A stretch of DNA of 64,000 nucleotides from Microcebus murinus (GCF_040939455.1 NC_134106.1:39144001-39208000); one strand, 5' to 3'; positions 22,624 through 34,233 are shown, counted from the stretch's first letter. Notes: generated by a model not told the origin, from the sequence alone. Numbers and translations: made by a program.

Positions 22624-23152
22624 GGATTTCTCAACCTCAGCTCAGCACTTTTGACATTTTGGGCTAAAGCATTAGTACAAGGCTGTCCTGTGTATTTTAA
22701 GATATTTAACAGCATCTGGCCTCTACCCACTAGATGTCAGTAGCACCATCACTGCCCCCCAGTCAGGACAACTAAAAAAAAGTCTGGACAGGTGCAGTGG
22801 CTCACACCTGTAATCCTAGCACTCTAGGAGGCTGAGGTGGGTGGATCATTCAAGGTCAGGAGTTCAAAACCAGCCTGAGCAAGAGTGATACCCCATCTTT
22901 ACTGAAAAAATAGAAAGAAATTAGCTGGACAACTAAAAATATACAGAAAAAATTAGCTGGGCATGGTGGTGCATGTCTGTAGTCCTAGCTACTTGTGAGG
23001 CTGAGGCAGGAGGATTGCTTGAGCAATCCTTGCTTGAGTTTGAGGTTGCTAAGAGCCAGGCTGACACCACGACACTCTAGCCGGGCAATAGAGTAAGACT
23101 CTTGTCTCAAAAAAAAAAGTCTCCTTACTTTGCCAAATGTCTCCAGGGGGCA
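22624..23152 (-). mobile_element. MER5A-type hAT-Charlie element split by Alu
   Basis: The minus-strand reading contains the typical GGGGGGCAGTGATGGTGCTA and CATCTAGTGGGTAGAGGCCA. The remainder (CCAAATGTCTCCAGGGGGCA) resumes at 23133 after the Alu. Confidence 0.8.
22786..23110 (+). mobile_element. Alu dimer
   Basis: Duplication AAAAAAAAGTCT (22774-22785 and 23111-23122), inside MER5A. The linker is short, so this is an older copy. Confidence 0.9.
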
Positions 23153-23275
23153 TTTAAAATTTTATATTTTTTATATGTAAAAATGTATATATTTTACAGT
23201 TATATTTTTATATATAAAATTTATACGTTTTACATTTATATTTTTATATATTTTATATTTATATTTTTTTTCATA
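23150..23275. repeat. AT-rich low-complexity tract
   Basis: Nearly pure A/T with repeated TTATATTT and TTTTATAT units. Confidence 0.9.
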
Positions 23276-23599
23276 GAATGTGGTTCAGAAGTACTTTTTA
23301 TGTTATGTATTTTTTTTTTCATAGAACTGTTGTTCACTAGGGAAGGGCATTTAAATTTAAATGAGTCTTTCAGGAAGTTCCTGGAATGAATAAAGTCATT
23401 TGCAACTTTTATCTTCCTTGCCAAGAGTTTCCTTTCATAGTAAAGACACATTGATTAAAACAGTGGAAGAGCAAAGTTATGTTAATACAGACTGGGAGCC
23501 TGGTGAGGGGAGGTGGGTTAGGTTCTCACCTGCACCCTCAGCTCATCCTTCCGCCTGGCCTCTCCCAGGCCTGTGGGGACTGGACTTCCACCTCCTTGT

Positions 23600-23790
23600 C
23601 TCTTATTTAATGTCAGCTTTAGAGATTATATCTACCTTCTCAGGAATGAAGAAAAAACAACTAAGTTTTGTTGAGCCCTTAGCTGGACCCAACAGACTTC
23701 ACATTACCCCTGGGAGAGTTATCATTGCTCATTGTATAGCTAAGGAAGCTGAGGCTTAGAAAAGTGAAGAGAATGTCTCCTGCTACTCAG
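23600..23790 (+). mobile_element. MIR SINE
   Basis: Core-like GTTGAGCCCTTAGCTGG, then AAGGAAGCTGAGGCTTAGAAAAG, typical of MIR. Confidence 0.65.
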
Positions 23791-23805
23791 TCAGTGAATG
23801 ATAAA

Positions 23806-24345
23806 AGAAAAATGATTCGTGACACTTGAAGACGGTAAGGCAAACTTTATTCAAGGCGGGACTATGAAGCTAGTTATAGGAACCACTGCCACAGGGTCTT
23901 GCAGTAGGGAAGAGAGTTTGGGCTCGGCTCCAAACGCAGCATGGGCAAGTGGGACTGTATAGCCATGGAAGGTGGGGTCAGTGGGTGGAAAATCAAGAGG
24001 AAACATCAGGGTGAGGGGAGATTCTAGCCAAACTGACCTTACAAGATGTTTGCTGAAGGCAGTCCAGGGGCTCAGCTGTCACCTGGAAGGGGGTAGAGGT
24101 GGGTGGGAGGTGAGGAACCGGATTAGATATCAAGGGTGATCAAGTTTGGGGGAGGTTGGTGGGTCTTGCTAAACTGACTGAGCAGGATTCTTATTGAAAC
24201 TGGACAGTGCAGATCCAACACAGAAGCCCAGAAGTCAGGCCTACTTGAAAAAGAGCTCAGAAGCGCCTGAGTGGAGTTTGGTCGAGGAGAGAATCTTTGT
24301 TAAGGGTGAGGCTGGAGTCCCAATGCTAGGGTCTGACTCTAAAAT
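23806..24345 (-). mobile_element. Antisense LTR, class I-like
   Basis: An antisense polyadenylation context (AAACTTTATTCAAGGCGGG at about 23840) and a long U3-like segment with repeated GCTAAACTGAC / GCCAAACTGAC phrases (about 24025 and 24170). It lies directly before an Alu. Family not named. Confidence 0.55.
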
Positions 24346-24356
24346 AGAGTCAACAG

Positions 24357-24711
<355 letters not shown>

Positions 24712-24844
24712 AGAGTTAACAGATTTCGTAAAACTATTGCATGGGACATACTTATACTAAAAAATTATTCGTTGTTTATCCAAAATTCAAATTTAACTGT
24801 GAGTCCTGCAGATTATCTGGCAACCCTACTTCAGTACCCCGTCT

Positions 24845-25075
24845 CTGACCTCTGGTGGCGCTTGCCTGTGGGATCAGGACGCGGGGCGCTGGCGTGCAGT
24901 GGGAGACGGGAGCCGCGGAGCCAGCGCCTGGCAAGGAGTGACCCCTGGTGGCCGCGCGGCGCGCCGCAGCCAGCCCAGTCCAACCGCGGGGCCAGGGCGT
25001 CCAAGGGCAGCTCTGTTCTTGGTTCTCTCCTCTTTAGTGGGCGAGGAAGCTGCGAGGGCGGGCCAGGTCAGAGCC
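24845..25075. promoter_or_regulatory. Short CpG-rich patch with two CTCF-like motifs
   Basis: Dense CpG (for example GGCCGCGCGGCGCGCCGC) in an otherwise CpG-poor region. On the minus strand two matches to the CTCF core CCASYAGRKGGCR occur: CCACCAGAGGTCA (24846-24858) and CCACCAGGGGTCA (24939-24951). Each differs only at the position that is normally G, 93 bp apart. This could be a boundary element or an orphan promoter; function is inferred only. Confidence 0.45.
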
Positions 25076-25295
25076 ACCTAGGATAGCAGATTTTTAAACC
25101 GTCCTCCCCCGCCTGTCTCCCCCAGACGGCTGATTCTCTAAGGGAGGATCCTCAGCCCCTAAATCTTGAAGGACCAAAGGAGGAACTGCTGAAATTGGCC
25201 AGTCCTCAGCCCACCCACTGCCGCCTTCCGCCCTCCTGGCCTGTCTGCCCACCGCTGGAGTGTGGGAAGTGGGGAGTCAAATCAAAACTTGGGGC
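25076..25295. other. Unassigned sequence
   Basis: No repeat or gene recognised. Confidence 0.4.
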
Positions 25296-25430
25296 GAGCT
25301 GGGCTGGGGTACGTGCCTGCAAGCCCAGCTACTCGGGAGGGTCCTTGTGCCCAGGAGTTGGTGCCACTGAACTCCAGCCTGGGTGACAGAGCGAGACCCT
25401 GCCCATAAATGCATACATATATTAAAATAA
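25296..25430 (+). mobile_element. Alu right-arm fragment
   Basis: CCCAGCTACTCGGGAGG to CTCCAGCCTGGGTGACAGAG with an ATA-rich tail. The left arm is missing. Confidence 0.75.
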
Positions 25431-25450
25431 TTTTTAAAATAAAAAACACA

Positions 25451-25770
25451 GGCCGGGTGCGGTGGCTCACGCCTGTAATCCTAGCACTCTGGGAAGCCGA
25501 GGCAGGAGGCTCACTCAAGATCAGGAGTTGGAAACCAGCCTGAGCAAGAGCGAGACCCCATCTCTGCTATAAATAGAAAGAAATTAATTGGCCAACTAAA
25601 AATATATAGAAAAAATTAGCCAGGCATGGTGGTGCATGCCCATAGTCCCAGGAGAGACTGAGGTAGGAGGATCACTTGAGCCCCAGAGTTTGAGGTGCTG
25701 TGAGCTAGGCTGAAGTCATAGCACTCTAGCCTGGGCAACAGAACAAGCCTCTGTCTCAAAATAAATAAAT
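25451..25770 (+). mobile_element. Alu, strepsirrhine dimer
   Basis: Starts GGCCGGGTGCGG and ends with an AAATAAAT tail. A small deletion in the right arm has lost the TACTCGGG segment. Confidence 0.9.
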
Positions 25771-25997
25771 AGCGTAAGGGTGAGTCCCTTTCTAGGATAG
25801 AAGACTAGTCCCACGAGCTACCCTTTGCATGAATCTGCTTTTCAGTAGATGAGTTGGTGTCACACAGCGTCCACAAGTACGATCTCAGGGACTCATTCCT
25901 TCCCTAGAGTTTCACGTGCCCACCTATGTGCCAGGATGTGTCAAGCGCCAAAGTCATATAGGGGACAAAAAGTAGTATCTTTTCCTCGCTCATCTCA

Positions 25998-26490
25998 AGG
26001 TTCATGGCTGACACTCCTGTAACAAAAGACATTAGGAAAACAAAAGCATATCAATTTTATTTAACCCAAGTTTTACATGACATGGGAGCCTTTAGAATGA
26101 AGACCAAAGACCCAGGGAAGACCGTGTATTTTTACGCGTGGTTTGATGAAGAACAGATTGGTATAGAAGGGCAAGTGGACAAAAAGGGGTAGGACTTGAT
26201 GGTAATATACGGGGGATGCAGCAAGTCCTGCTAGTTCAGATTCTTTCCCATGTCTCTGCATGACATGCCTTCCCCCATGGGGATGGGGGCTCACGCTTTC
26301 CCATGAGGGTCTTCAAGGGAGAAGGGAGGAGGTCAGAGTGACCTTGCTAGGTTTTTATAGCTGTATTCAGAGAAAGGGAATTCTAGTTTCTATAACTTGC
26401 CTCAGGCAAGAAAGGGTTCTAGGAGAAGTTCAGAAAGACCTTGCTTCTACGGCCCTCTCAGTCTCCTTTGGTTCAAAACACTCAGCATGC
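25998..26490 (-). mobile_element. Antisense LTR
   Basis: An antisense polyadenylation region (AATTTTATTTAACCCAAG, about 26052), then AAAGACCCAGGGAAGACCG and TGTATTTTTACGCGTGG, resembling an old class I LTR seen widely in mammals. Not named with certainty. Confidence 0.5.
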
Positions 26491-27044
26491 CAAGGTGCCC
26501 TACTTTGGCTTCTTATGTCCTAAACCCTGACAGTTATAAACATGCTCCTCGTGGGCCCTGCTTTCTTGGGGCTGTTGAGGAACAGGCCTGGACACAAACT
26601 GTCACATAGTACAGAAAGTGCTAAAGAGGCACATCCCACCTCCCAGCCCAGGCCCTAAGGAAACCCACTGTGGACCCTTTCCTCTGAGAACTGCAGATAC
26701 CAGAATCCCTTGGGAGGTGCAGGGTGTCTTCCCTGGGGCTCCCCATGCATTGGTTGGGCCCAGCTGACCTTTCATACTCTGTCTGTGTACCTGGCACTGA
26801 AGGCCTCACTGGCCACGCTGGCTTGGCCAGGACCCACTCTACAGTCTGCGTACAGCCCAGTGCCCTGTAGGGCTCTGGGGGCCCTGTGTGTGGTACCTGT
26901 GCTGCTCATCTGCCTTCTGCCCCTGCACAGCCACTGTCCACCCTCCTCCACCCTGCTCTGTGCTGGGGGATGGTGGCTTCCCCAGCTTCAGATTAGGTTA
27001 ACAGAGAGGAGGATCGCTAGCAAGAGATAGAGGAGTGAGAGGCG
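26491..27044. other. Unassigned, about 0.55 kb
   Basis: A 106-codon frame at 26710-27030 is hydrophobic but lacks any recognised domain or conserved context. Not called a gene. Confidence 0.4.
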
Positions 27045-27610
27045 TCAACCTAAAATAATCAAAAGGGTCAGAATCTAATCTAAAGAGATTTTTTTCAAGC
27101 ACAAAGTTTGAGGATAGCCCACCAGGAAACACCAACTCCAAGGGAATGGAGTTGGCATTCCCAAGCAGGGAAGTAAGATTTTATTCAGATAGGCAGAGAC
27201 AGAGGAGGAGTCTTTAGCAGGATTACATTTTTCATACAAGGTTGGTGCACAGTTACAGCAATTTGGTTATAGGCAGTGTTTCTTTTTGAGAAGAGTCCAT
27301 TTCACTATTTTTTAAATAGTAAGTATAATAGTTATGGCTTTTCTGTCATCTGGTCTAAGCAAATCAGGACAACAAAGGGCAAGTTAATCCAGAACAAGCA
27401 TCATTAATTAAGAAGGCAGGTCTTTGTCCCTGACTTGGTTGTTTAATTTTCTCTAGTCTTATACAAAACAAGAAAAATAAGAAAGTAAATTAATATGTAA
27501 TCTGAGAAACAGAAATTGTAACCATATGTGCCTCAGATCACAGTCACATCTCTCTCAAGGATTGAAGTGTTTTGAGTGTTCCAACAGCTTTTAAATTTTA
27601 TTTATTTTCA
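27045..27610 (-). mobile_element. LTR, family Y, copy 2 (antisense)
   Basis: Matches 3534-4478 at its TTTTTTTCAAGCACAAAG start, at CAGATCACAGTCACATCTCTC and at the AACAGCTTTTAAATTTTATT end. Confidence 0.6.
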
Positions 27611-28303
27611 AGGAAGGTTGCCTCACCCCAGCCCCCATGCTGGCCCGAGGGCTGGCAGTGGCTGTGCTCCTCTCCGAGGCCAGGGCTTCAGGGGCCCTCT
27701 GCTATAGCTGCAGGTCTCTCTCTCCCTGGGAAGGGCGCTTTTCCTTGCCCCATCAGGCTTAGGGGGTCAGTGGCTTCTTACTATCATTTGTCCTAGGGTG
27801 CTCCATCATTACCCATTGTTGATTTCTCTTCACCCTGCCCAAAGCTTTAAGAAAAAGTTATTTTGTTAAACTGTTTGTCTTGCTACACTGGTAGAGTAAA
27901 TTTTCTCTCATCCCTCCCCTTAGAGCAGGCATCCAGCAGCTGGGATGCCCATATAGCTGGGAGAACATAATGATAAGCATTATGTTCCTCACAGCCTAGA
28001 GACAGGGACCATGACAGGTCAGTGGGGGTGAGGAGAAAGCCATAGGGGGCCTGGAGAGCACCCAGCCCTGCCAGGAGCGTCAGGGTGGGCCCCTGAAGCA
28101 CAAGAAGGATGAGCCAGGCAGAGGGAGGCAGACAATCCAGGTGGAAGAAGCCGCATGTGGAAGGGTTGAAGGCAGAGATGTCATGAACCAGGCACCAAAA
28201 TGGCCTCAAGGAAGCCCAGCCCGGAAGAACATTGGTTATTTAGCACGTCCTGAGTAAACAATGTGCTCCTCCCCAGGCTGGGGCCTGCTCTCTGGGTTTC
28301 TCC
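27611..28303. other. Unassigned, about 0.7 kb
   Basis: GC-rich in part (27620-27740) with no domain on either strand. Nothing recognised. Confidence 0.4.
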
Positions 28304-28704
28304 TGTAAAACAAGAATGAGAGCAGTAGTGACTCCATGACAGGCTGCACTCCCTGGAATAGGCCTAAGTTTGGGTTTCCCAGAAACTTCACCTACTATAC
28401 CCTTCTCCCATGCGCGCCGCTTTTGAAGGAACCAATCAGGAGCCGACATAATCAGCCACTTTTAAAGGAACCAATGGACTAAGGGGGGTGGGGGGAAAGG
28501 TGTACCCAGCGAGTATAACTTGCAGGAAAGTATAAAAGCTTGACTTATACCCCAGGGCGGGGCCCTGGTTCGTAGGGAGGCCACTGCCTTGGCACTCTGG
28601 GACCTGGACCCTAGCTCGAGGTAGCCAATAAACTCCTTTGTGCTTTGCAGCGTCAGCGATTTTTGCCTCTCTGTTCCTGGGGCTGAAGGAAACCTGCACT
28701 AACA
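28304..28704 (+). mobile_element. Solo LTR, family Z, copy 2
   Basis: TGTAAAACAAG to CACTAACA. TATA-like GTATAAAAGC near 28530, AATAAA at about 28628, two AACCAATCAGG/AACCAATGG CCAAT boxes near 28430-28470. Flanking CTCC and GTCC match at 3 of 4 positions. Confidence 0.8.
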
Positions 28705-29346
28705 GTCCAGTCTAAGTAGGAAGCAGCAGCATCCATGACACAAAGAAAGAGTCCAAATGAGGCCCAGTGCTGAGGATGTTCAGGATTTTTCAGTGTGTGT
28801 GTGCGTGTGTGTGTGTGTGTGTGTGTTGGGGGGAGCCCAAGCGTGCCCATCCTCCCTCCCTCCCTCCAATGCGATAGAGGTATGTTTCCTACTTTTGTTC
28901 TCTGGGGACCAGCAGGAAGCTGTCAGCTTCCATCTTAGGCTGGAAGCAGCTGGAGAGGCAGCCCGGGAGGCTGCGGCTAGTTTCTGAGTGGAGCCAGGCT
29001 GGCTGGCTCAGGCAGAGAACGGCCTCCAGGAGAATGGCTGAGGAGCAGGAAGGCCAGAGGATTACCTGGGCCAGCTGGGCCCTTCAGACACCTCCTTCCC
29101 CAGCTTCCCCACCTGCCTCTGGAGAGGATTTGGGGAAGCTCTTCCCTGAGACAACCAGGGCTGTCTCCCCCCAACAGAGGCCATGGTTGGACAAATCTCT
29201 CGGAGGCTGCCTGTCCCCGTCTCACAACCCAAGGACTCCCTCAGAGCCACACTAGAGCAGCTCTGAAAGGGAAGCCAGGAGAGGGACTGTAGCTCCACCC
29301 TTTTGCCTTCTTGTTGGAGGCGGGTCCCCAGACCCCCCAGGGGCAC
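28705..29346. other. Unassigned, with a TG microsatellite
   Basis: Contains (TG)n and CCCT repeats. Short open frames on both strands have no recognisable features. Confidence 0.4.
28793..28827 (+). repeat. (TG)n microsatellite
   Basis: About 17 TG units with one GC interruption. Confidence 0.95.
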
Positions 29347-29885
29347 TGTGGTAGGCAGAATTCTAACCTGTCCCACACCTAGTATTGTTCCTCCCCTTGA
29401 GTGTGGGAGAACCCGTGAATATAATAGGATATCCCCCCAGTAGTTAGGTTGCTTTACCAAAAGGAAGATTATCCATAGTAGGCATGGCCTAATCTGGTGA
29501 GCCCTTTCAAAGATAGTCTAGTGTCAGAGATGCTCTCTTGCTGGAGAAGGAACCAACTGCCCTGTCGTGAGAGGAATTAGGCCTTGACCTGAGGGCAGCC
29601 TCTAGTTGCTGAGAGCAACCCCTGGCCACTAGCCAGTGAGAAGACAGAGACTTCAGTCCTACAGCCATGAGGGACTGAATTCTGCCAGCAATCAGAGCTT
29701 GGAAGAAGCTCCTGAACCTCAGATGAGATCACAGCCCTATTTATACCTTGATTTTAGCCTGGTGAGATAAGGAGCAGAGGACACAGCTAACTTGTGCCTA
29801 GGCTCCTCACAGAAACCGTGAGATAATACACTGGTGTTGTTTTAAGTTGCTAAGCATTTGGTAAATTGTTATGCAGCTACAGGAA
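29347..29885 (+). mobile_element. MLT1-type MaLR LTR
   Basis: TGTGGTAGGCAGAATTCTAA start, GAAGGAACCAACTGCCC body, and TTGTTTTAAGTTGCTAAG with ATTTGGTAAATTGTTATGCAG near the end are classic MLT1 features. Confidence 0.85.
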
Positions 29886-30189
29886 AATGAGACAGACAGT
29901 GTCTATAGGACTCACTCTAGCCTTGGGTGCCTCCATTCTGGAACACTTCCACCAATCCCTGGCTTCCTTCTTTCTCAGAAAGAGTAGTAGAACTAACTTA
30001 ACCTGCAGAAAGCTCCTCACATGAAACGTGCTAAAAGGGAGGTTCTTTAAGTCCATAGAAATCTCCCATACTGCCTGCTTTGCTCTAGGTAAAAGGGGGG
30101 TGGGTCTTGTGAGCAAAATAAATCGGCTCTGCTTCCTCTTCACCTAGCTAACAAGTGCCCCGCAGGAGCTCTGAATATCTCAAAGGAGC
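29886..30189. other. Unassigned sequence
   Basis: No repeat or gene recognised on either strand. Confidence 0.4.
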
Positions 30190-30555
30190 CCAGCAGACAA
30201 GAGGAAATGTGCATTTTTTTTTTTTTTTTTTTACCGTGCTAGACCTATTGACTAAAACTGCCTTTTAGCATTTGTTTCTACAGCCTGGAATAGTTCCTGA
30301 GAAGTTCCCAGATAACAGCATGGGGGACAATCTCCAGACATATCTTGAGGGCAAAGTTCCTTTATCCCTAAAGCTAAGGGAACAGATGTAGCAGCTTCAC
30401 ACAGCATATGACATTATCTGCTTACTGTTAAGAAGAGGAGAAGGAACAGATATGGCAATTCACAACAATTAACTATTTTTCTATTCCTCCCTGTAAAAGC
30501 AGCAAGCCACTTGGCCTAAGTGCTGAGATCTCCCTTCTCTTTCTTTGGGATGCCA

Positions 30556-30597
30556 CTCACTCTCTCTCTCTCCCTCTCTTTCTCTCACTCTCTGTGT
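30556..30597 (+). repeat. TC-rich microsatellite
   Basis: Imperfect (CT)n within the GA-tract LTR, equivalent to the GA runs at 9070 and 40579. Confidence 0.85.
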
Positions 30598-30646
30598 CCT
30601 TCTAAAGGATAAGATAATTTTTGCTTTTATTTTATTTATTTATTTT

Positions 30647-31462
30647 TTTTGAGACAGAGTCTCACTTTGTTGCCCAGGCTAGAGTGAGTGCCGTGGCATC
30701 AGCCTAGCTCACAGCAACCTCAAACTCCTGGGCTCAAGCAATCCTTCTGCCTCAGCCTCCCGAGTTTCTGGGACTGTAGGGCAGAGAAAGGGCAGAGGAA
30801 TTTGTAGGACAGAGGAAGGGCAGAAGAATTCTTCCAATTGTCGGGAATTTACTTGGGTTGGGCAATGAGCTAACCACAAACTTTTGCTTCTGGTCATTGC
30901 TTGCTTGCTACACCGCTGTATGGGGAATTATGGGATGAGGACATTGAAGCACGAGTGACTGGCCCATCAGGCAATAGAGGGCAACCAACCCGCCAATTAT
31001 TTCAAAAGGCAATAGTGGGCAACCAATCATTTTAAAGGTCAATGCATGATCCATGCGTAGTCAGCTTGTGCGCAGCTTGTGCACCATGGGGATAAAAGGC
31101 ATGCCGTTGTTCCGGTCGGGGGTCCTTACCTGCGAGAGTGGCCACTGCGTTGGTGCTCTGGGGCTTGGACCCTGGCTAGCCAGAAAATAAACCTCCTCTT
31201 GTGTGATCGCATCCTCGATGTCTCTGCTTTTCTGTCCGGTGGGGCTGTGGAAGGTCGGTCCCAAACAGGACTACAGGCATGCACCACCATGCCCGCTAAT
31301 TTTTTCTATATATATTGGTTGGCCAATTAATTTCTTTCTATTTTTAGTAGAGACTGGGTCTCGCTCTTGCTCAGGCTGGTTTCAAACTCCTGACCTTGAG
31401 CAATCCGCCCGCCTTGGCCTCCCAGAGTGCTAGGATTACAGGCGTGAGCCACTGTGCCCGGC
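30647..31462 (-). mobile_element. Alu split by a solo LTR
   Basis: Left part 30647-30774 and right part 31268-31462 together make one strepsirrhine dimer in antisense. The break is at the left/right region CTGGGAC|TACAGGC. Confidence 0.92.
30775..31267 (+). mobile_element. Solo LTR inserted in an Alu
   Basis: 493 bp, TGTAGGGCAG to CCCAAACA, with the 4-bp target duplication GGAC (30771-30774 and 31268-31271). A GGATAAAAGG TATA-like box is near 31090 and AATAAA near 31186. Its R/U5 resembles the family Z LTRs (GGCCACTGCGTTGGTGCTCT). It post-dates the Alu. Confidence 0.92.
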
Positions 31463-31467
31463 CAATA

Positions 31468-31572
31468 TTGCTTTTTTTTTTTTCTCTTTTTTTTTTTTTT
31501 AATTTTTTTTCTACTACTCATAGCCTTTCTGTATTCTTTTTTTTCTCTTTTTTTTCTTTTTTTTTTTTTTTG
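31468..31572 (+). repeat. T-rich low-complexity tract
   Basis: Long T runs broken by C, extending the Alu poly-T junction. Confidence 0.85.
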
Positions 31573-31709
31573 CTTTTATATATCTTAATTTCTGCTTCAG
31601 AAATCTTTCTCTACTGTGACGTGAGAACCTACTAAGTCTTTTCTACTTAACACTAGGGTCTAAGTTTCCACCAATATTTATTTAGCCAACAAATATTTAT
31701 TGAGTGCTA

Positions 31710-32650
31710 TATTAGTTATCTATTGCCACAATAATGCCATGTAATAAATTACACAAAATCATGGTGCTATGGTTTGAATGAGTCACCTTCAAAATTCATG
31801 TGTCAGAAACATAGTCCCTAGTGCAATAGTGTTGGGAAAAGGGGGGGGTGTTTAGGTCATGAGGGCTCTGCCCTAATGAATGGATTAATGATGTTATAAA
31901 AGAGCTTGACAGATGAAGTTCATCTCTTTTTGTTCTTCCACCTTCTGCCATGTGAGACCAACCTGCTCCTTCCCTCAGGAGGAAGCAGTGTTCAAGGAGC
32001 CATCTTGGAAGCAGAGACTGAAGTCTTGCCAGACAAGCAACCTGTGGGTGCCTCAGTCTTGAATTTCCCAGCCTCCAAAACTGTGAGAAATAAATTTCTG
32101 CTCTTTATAAATTACCACTTTCAAGAACTCTGTTACAGCAGCACAAACAAAGATACAGAGTGGCCTAAAATAATGATGATTTACTGTTGCTCATGAGTCT
32201 TCATGGCTGGCTTTATAATTTTTCTGGTCCCTGGTGGTTTATTTATATGTCTGCAGTCAGCTGCAGACAAGTCAGGTGGGTGTCTCTGCTGATCTTGGCT
32301 GGGCTCCCTCACACATCTGGGGGTCAGTTGGCTGTGGATATTCTCTGCTAGGCTGACTCAGATCTCCTCCTCATTCCTCTCACATCCCTCATCCTTCCTG
32401 CAGACTAACTGGGTATGTCCTCATGACAACCACAGGAGTCCAACAAAGAACAGAACAAGCTGCACAACTTTGTGTGGGAGGACAAGTGGAAGCTCACATG
32501 TGCTTTTCAAACCTCTGCTGGCAGTCATGTTTGCTAACATCCGATTGGCCATTGAAAGTCACATAATAAGCCCAAGAGACAAAGTGGGAGGGGCCTACAA
32601 AATAACAGAAAGAAAGGAGGCCTTTGAGTTGGGGCCATGAAGGCATTCAG
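31710..32650 (-). mobile_element. Ancient antisense repeat split by an MLT1 LTR
   Basis: The left end TATCTATTGCCACAATAATG and the right part CTCAGATCTCCTCC are joined across the MLT1 insertion; TTACACAAAATCATGG precedes it and TGGCCTAAAATAATGATG follows. This matches the typical antisense start of an old LTR of the MLT/ERVL type. Confidence 0.55.
31764..32160 (+). mobile_element. MLT1-type MaLR LTR (nested)
   Basis: TGCTATGGTTTGAATGAGTC start, TGTCAGAAACATAGTCCC, GAGAAATAAATTTCTGCTCT with a polyadenylation signal, and a TTACAGCAGC end. Confidence 0.8.
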
Positions 32651-32659
32651 CTTGCCACA

Positions 32660-33600
32660 GGAGCTAAATAATACACAGGCATTGTTCTGGGTGTTCAGTG
32701 TACAGTGGTGAACAAGCTATTAGAGCTTGAAGTACTGTGGAGAAGATGAGAAATAAATAAGATTAGTTGATTGGTTCATGAAGAAAAAACTGTGATTGGC
32801 ACACAGATGAAAGTAACAAGTGAGACCTACTTTAGGTCACTGAAGACCTGCAGGATGACAAGGTGCCAGCAATGCAAAATTGGGACAGAGAGCACCAGAC
32901 ATAGGGCACAGCCAAGGCATAGGCTCAGAGATGGGAAAGAGGCTGTAAGCCTGGCTGGAGTACAGCAAGCAGGAAAAGTGAGGGCATGAAATGGGACCTG
33001 GGGAAGTGGTGGGGACCAGTAATAAGGAGTTTGGATTGTATTCCAAGTGTGATGGAAATCCACTGGAAAATTCTAAGGCGGGGAGGGGAGGAGTGACATG
33101 ATCTGATTTATGCTTTTAAAAGATCACTCTGGCTATTGCACAGAGAGTGGATGAATGTTAGACAGATAAGAGCAAAAGCAAGGAGACAAGTTGGGAAGAT
33201 ACTATGAGTGGAAGGGAGAAGGGAGGAAACAGTTTTGTGCTGTGTGTGGAGGTGGAACTGGCAGAAGTTGCTGAGGCTTTGCATGTGGAAATAAGGGAAG
33301 AGGAGGTATGGAGGATGACACAGAGAAACACTTTGATTTACAATCCAGGTGTACAGCTTTAGATGTGGAATGGTGTGTCCTCAAATCCCCTATCTATCTT
33401 AACCTTGTAGTTTCTAAGGAAATGAGACCTTGGGTCCACTCTGTCTCATTTATTGGCTTGAGCAACTTGATATATTCTCTACTAAAATGGAGAAGATGGC
33501 TGAGGACAGGTTGGGGGAGGGGAGATCAAGAGTTTAGCTTTGAATATGTTAAGTATGAGATGTCTGTGAGCTAACTAAGTATTTATATTTATGGGTCTGG
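32660..33600 (+). mobile_element. Ancient mammalian interspersed repeat pieces
   Basis: AGTGTACAGTGGTGAACAAG (about 32697), then GAGTGACATGATCTGATTTA with GATCACTCTGGCTATTGC (about 33090-33140) and ATATGTTAAGTATGAGATG (about 33545) are phrases from a widespread old repeat, out of which the inversion repeat (33316-33447) is cut. A related fragment lies at about 44490-44580 and 45490-45720. I could not name the family. Confidence 0.45.
33316..33447 (+). repeat. Direct repeat R1, copy 1
   Basis: About 130 bp similar to 36173-36302 on both flanks (GATTTACAATCCAGGTGTAC, TTAACCTTGTAGTT), but with the central 29 nt at 33364-33392 reversed relative to copy 2. See findings. Confidence 0.8.
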
Positions 33601-33994
33601 AACTCCCTTCCCCACCCAAATAAGTCTTTTGAGGTTGGATTAGGAGGAAAAGAGGAAACTAGTTGGGTGGAGTAGGATTTATGACATAATGGCTTGGTGA
33701 GGCTGGGTCCAGAAAGGTTAGGATCTTGAACGAATCTTGATGAGCAAGTTGTTAGTCTTGATAGGTAAACTGCTTAGTTAGTTTACTACCTTATCTTTCA
33801 GGAACAGATACTTCCTGGAGCAAGCAGCTAAATTATTTTTGCTTGGTTCTAGTATTATTTAACACAGGAACAGGAAAGTGTGTTCATGTCAGTTCTGATC
33901 TTCATTAACTAACTAGGTGTCCTCATGCAAGCACCTTTTTTTTTATTCTTTAATTTTTTTTTTGTTTTAATGAGCAATGATTTTGCTAAACAAG

Positions 33995-34233
33995 CACCCT
34001 TTTAAAAAAAATAATAATTATGTAGCACTTACCCTATTTTGGACAGTTCTAAGCACTCTATATGGGCATTAACTCATTTAATCTTCACAACAACCCTGTG
34101 AGATGAGTACTATTATTTGCCCAGTGTTACAGATGTGCCTCTTTTAAGCACAGATTAAATAATTTTCCCAAGGTCACACAACTAGTAAGTGGTAAATCTG
34201 GGCCCCAGAGTACACATTCTTAATCGCTTCCTT
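33995..34233 (+). mobile_element. MIR SINE
   Basis: TAGCACTTACC, AACTCATTTAATCTTCACAA, CCAAGGTCACACAACTAGTA: clear MIR core. Confidence 0.85.

Larger units (their letters stand above)
30190..31680 (+). mobile_element. LTR, GA-tract family, copy 2 (sense), containing nested elements
   Basis: The reverse complement of the 8574-9540 copy, with a TC tract (30556-30597) where that copy has GA. An antisense Alu sits at the matching internal position, and that Alu is in turn split by a solo LTR. Sequence resumes after the Alu with GCTTTTATATATCTTAATTTC (31573), the counterpart of the sequence flanking the Alu in copy 1. Confidence 0.6.

Noticed and set aside
23275..23360. Similarity to 51305-51345 (TTCATAGAACTGTGGTTCA-like next to T-runs)
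   Set aside because: Too short and T-rich to prove homology; could be a small old repeat.
26710..27030. Hydrophobic 106-codon frame as a possible membrane protein
   Set aside because: Hydrophobicity comes from Leu/Ala-rich GC sequence. No signal of selection can be seen and no exon structure is evident.
28390..28480. CCAAT boxes as a host promoter
   Set aside because: They are part of a family Z LTR that has a sister copy at 7099-7544.
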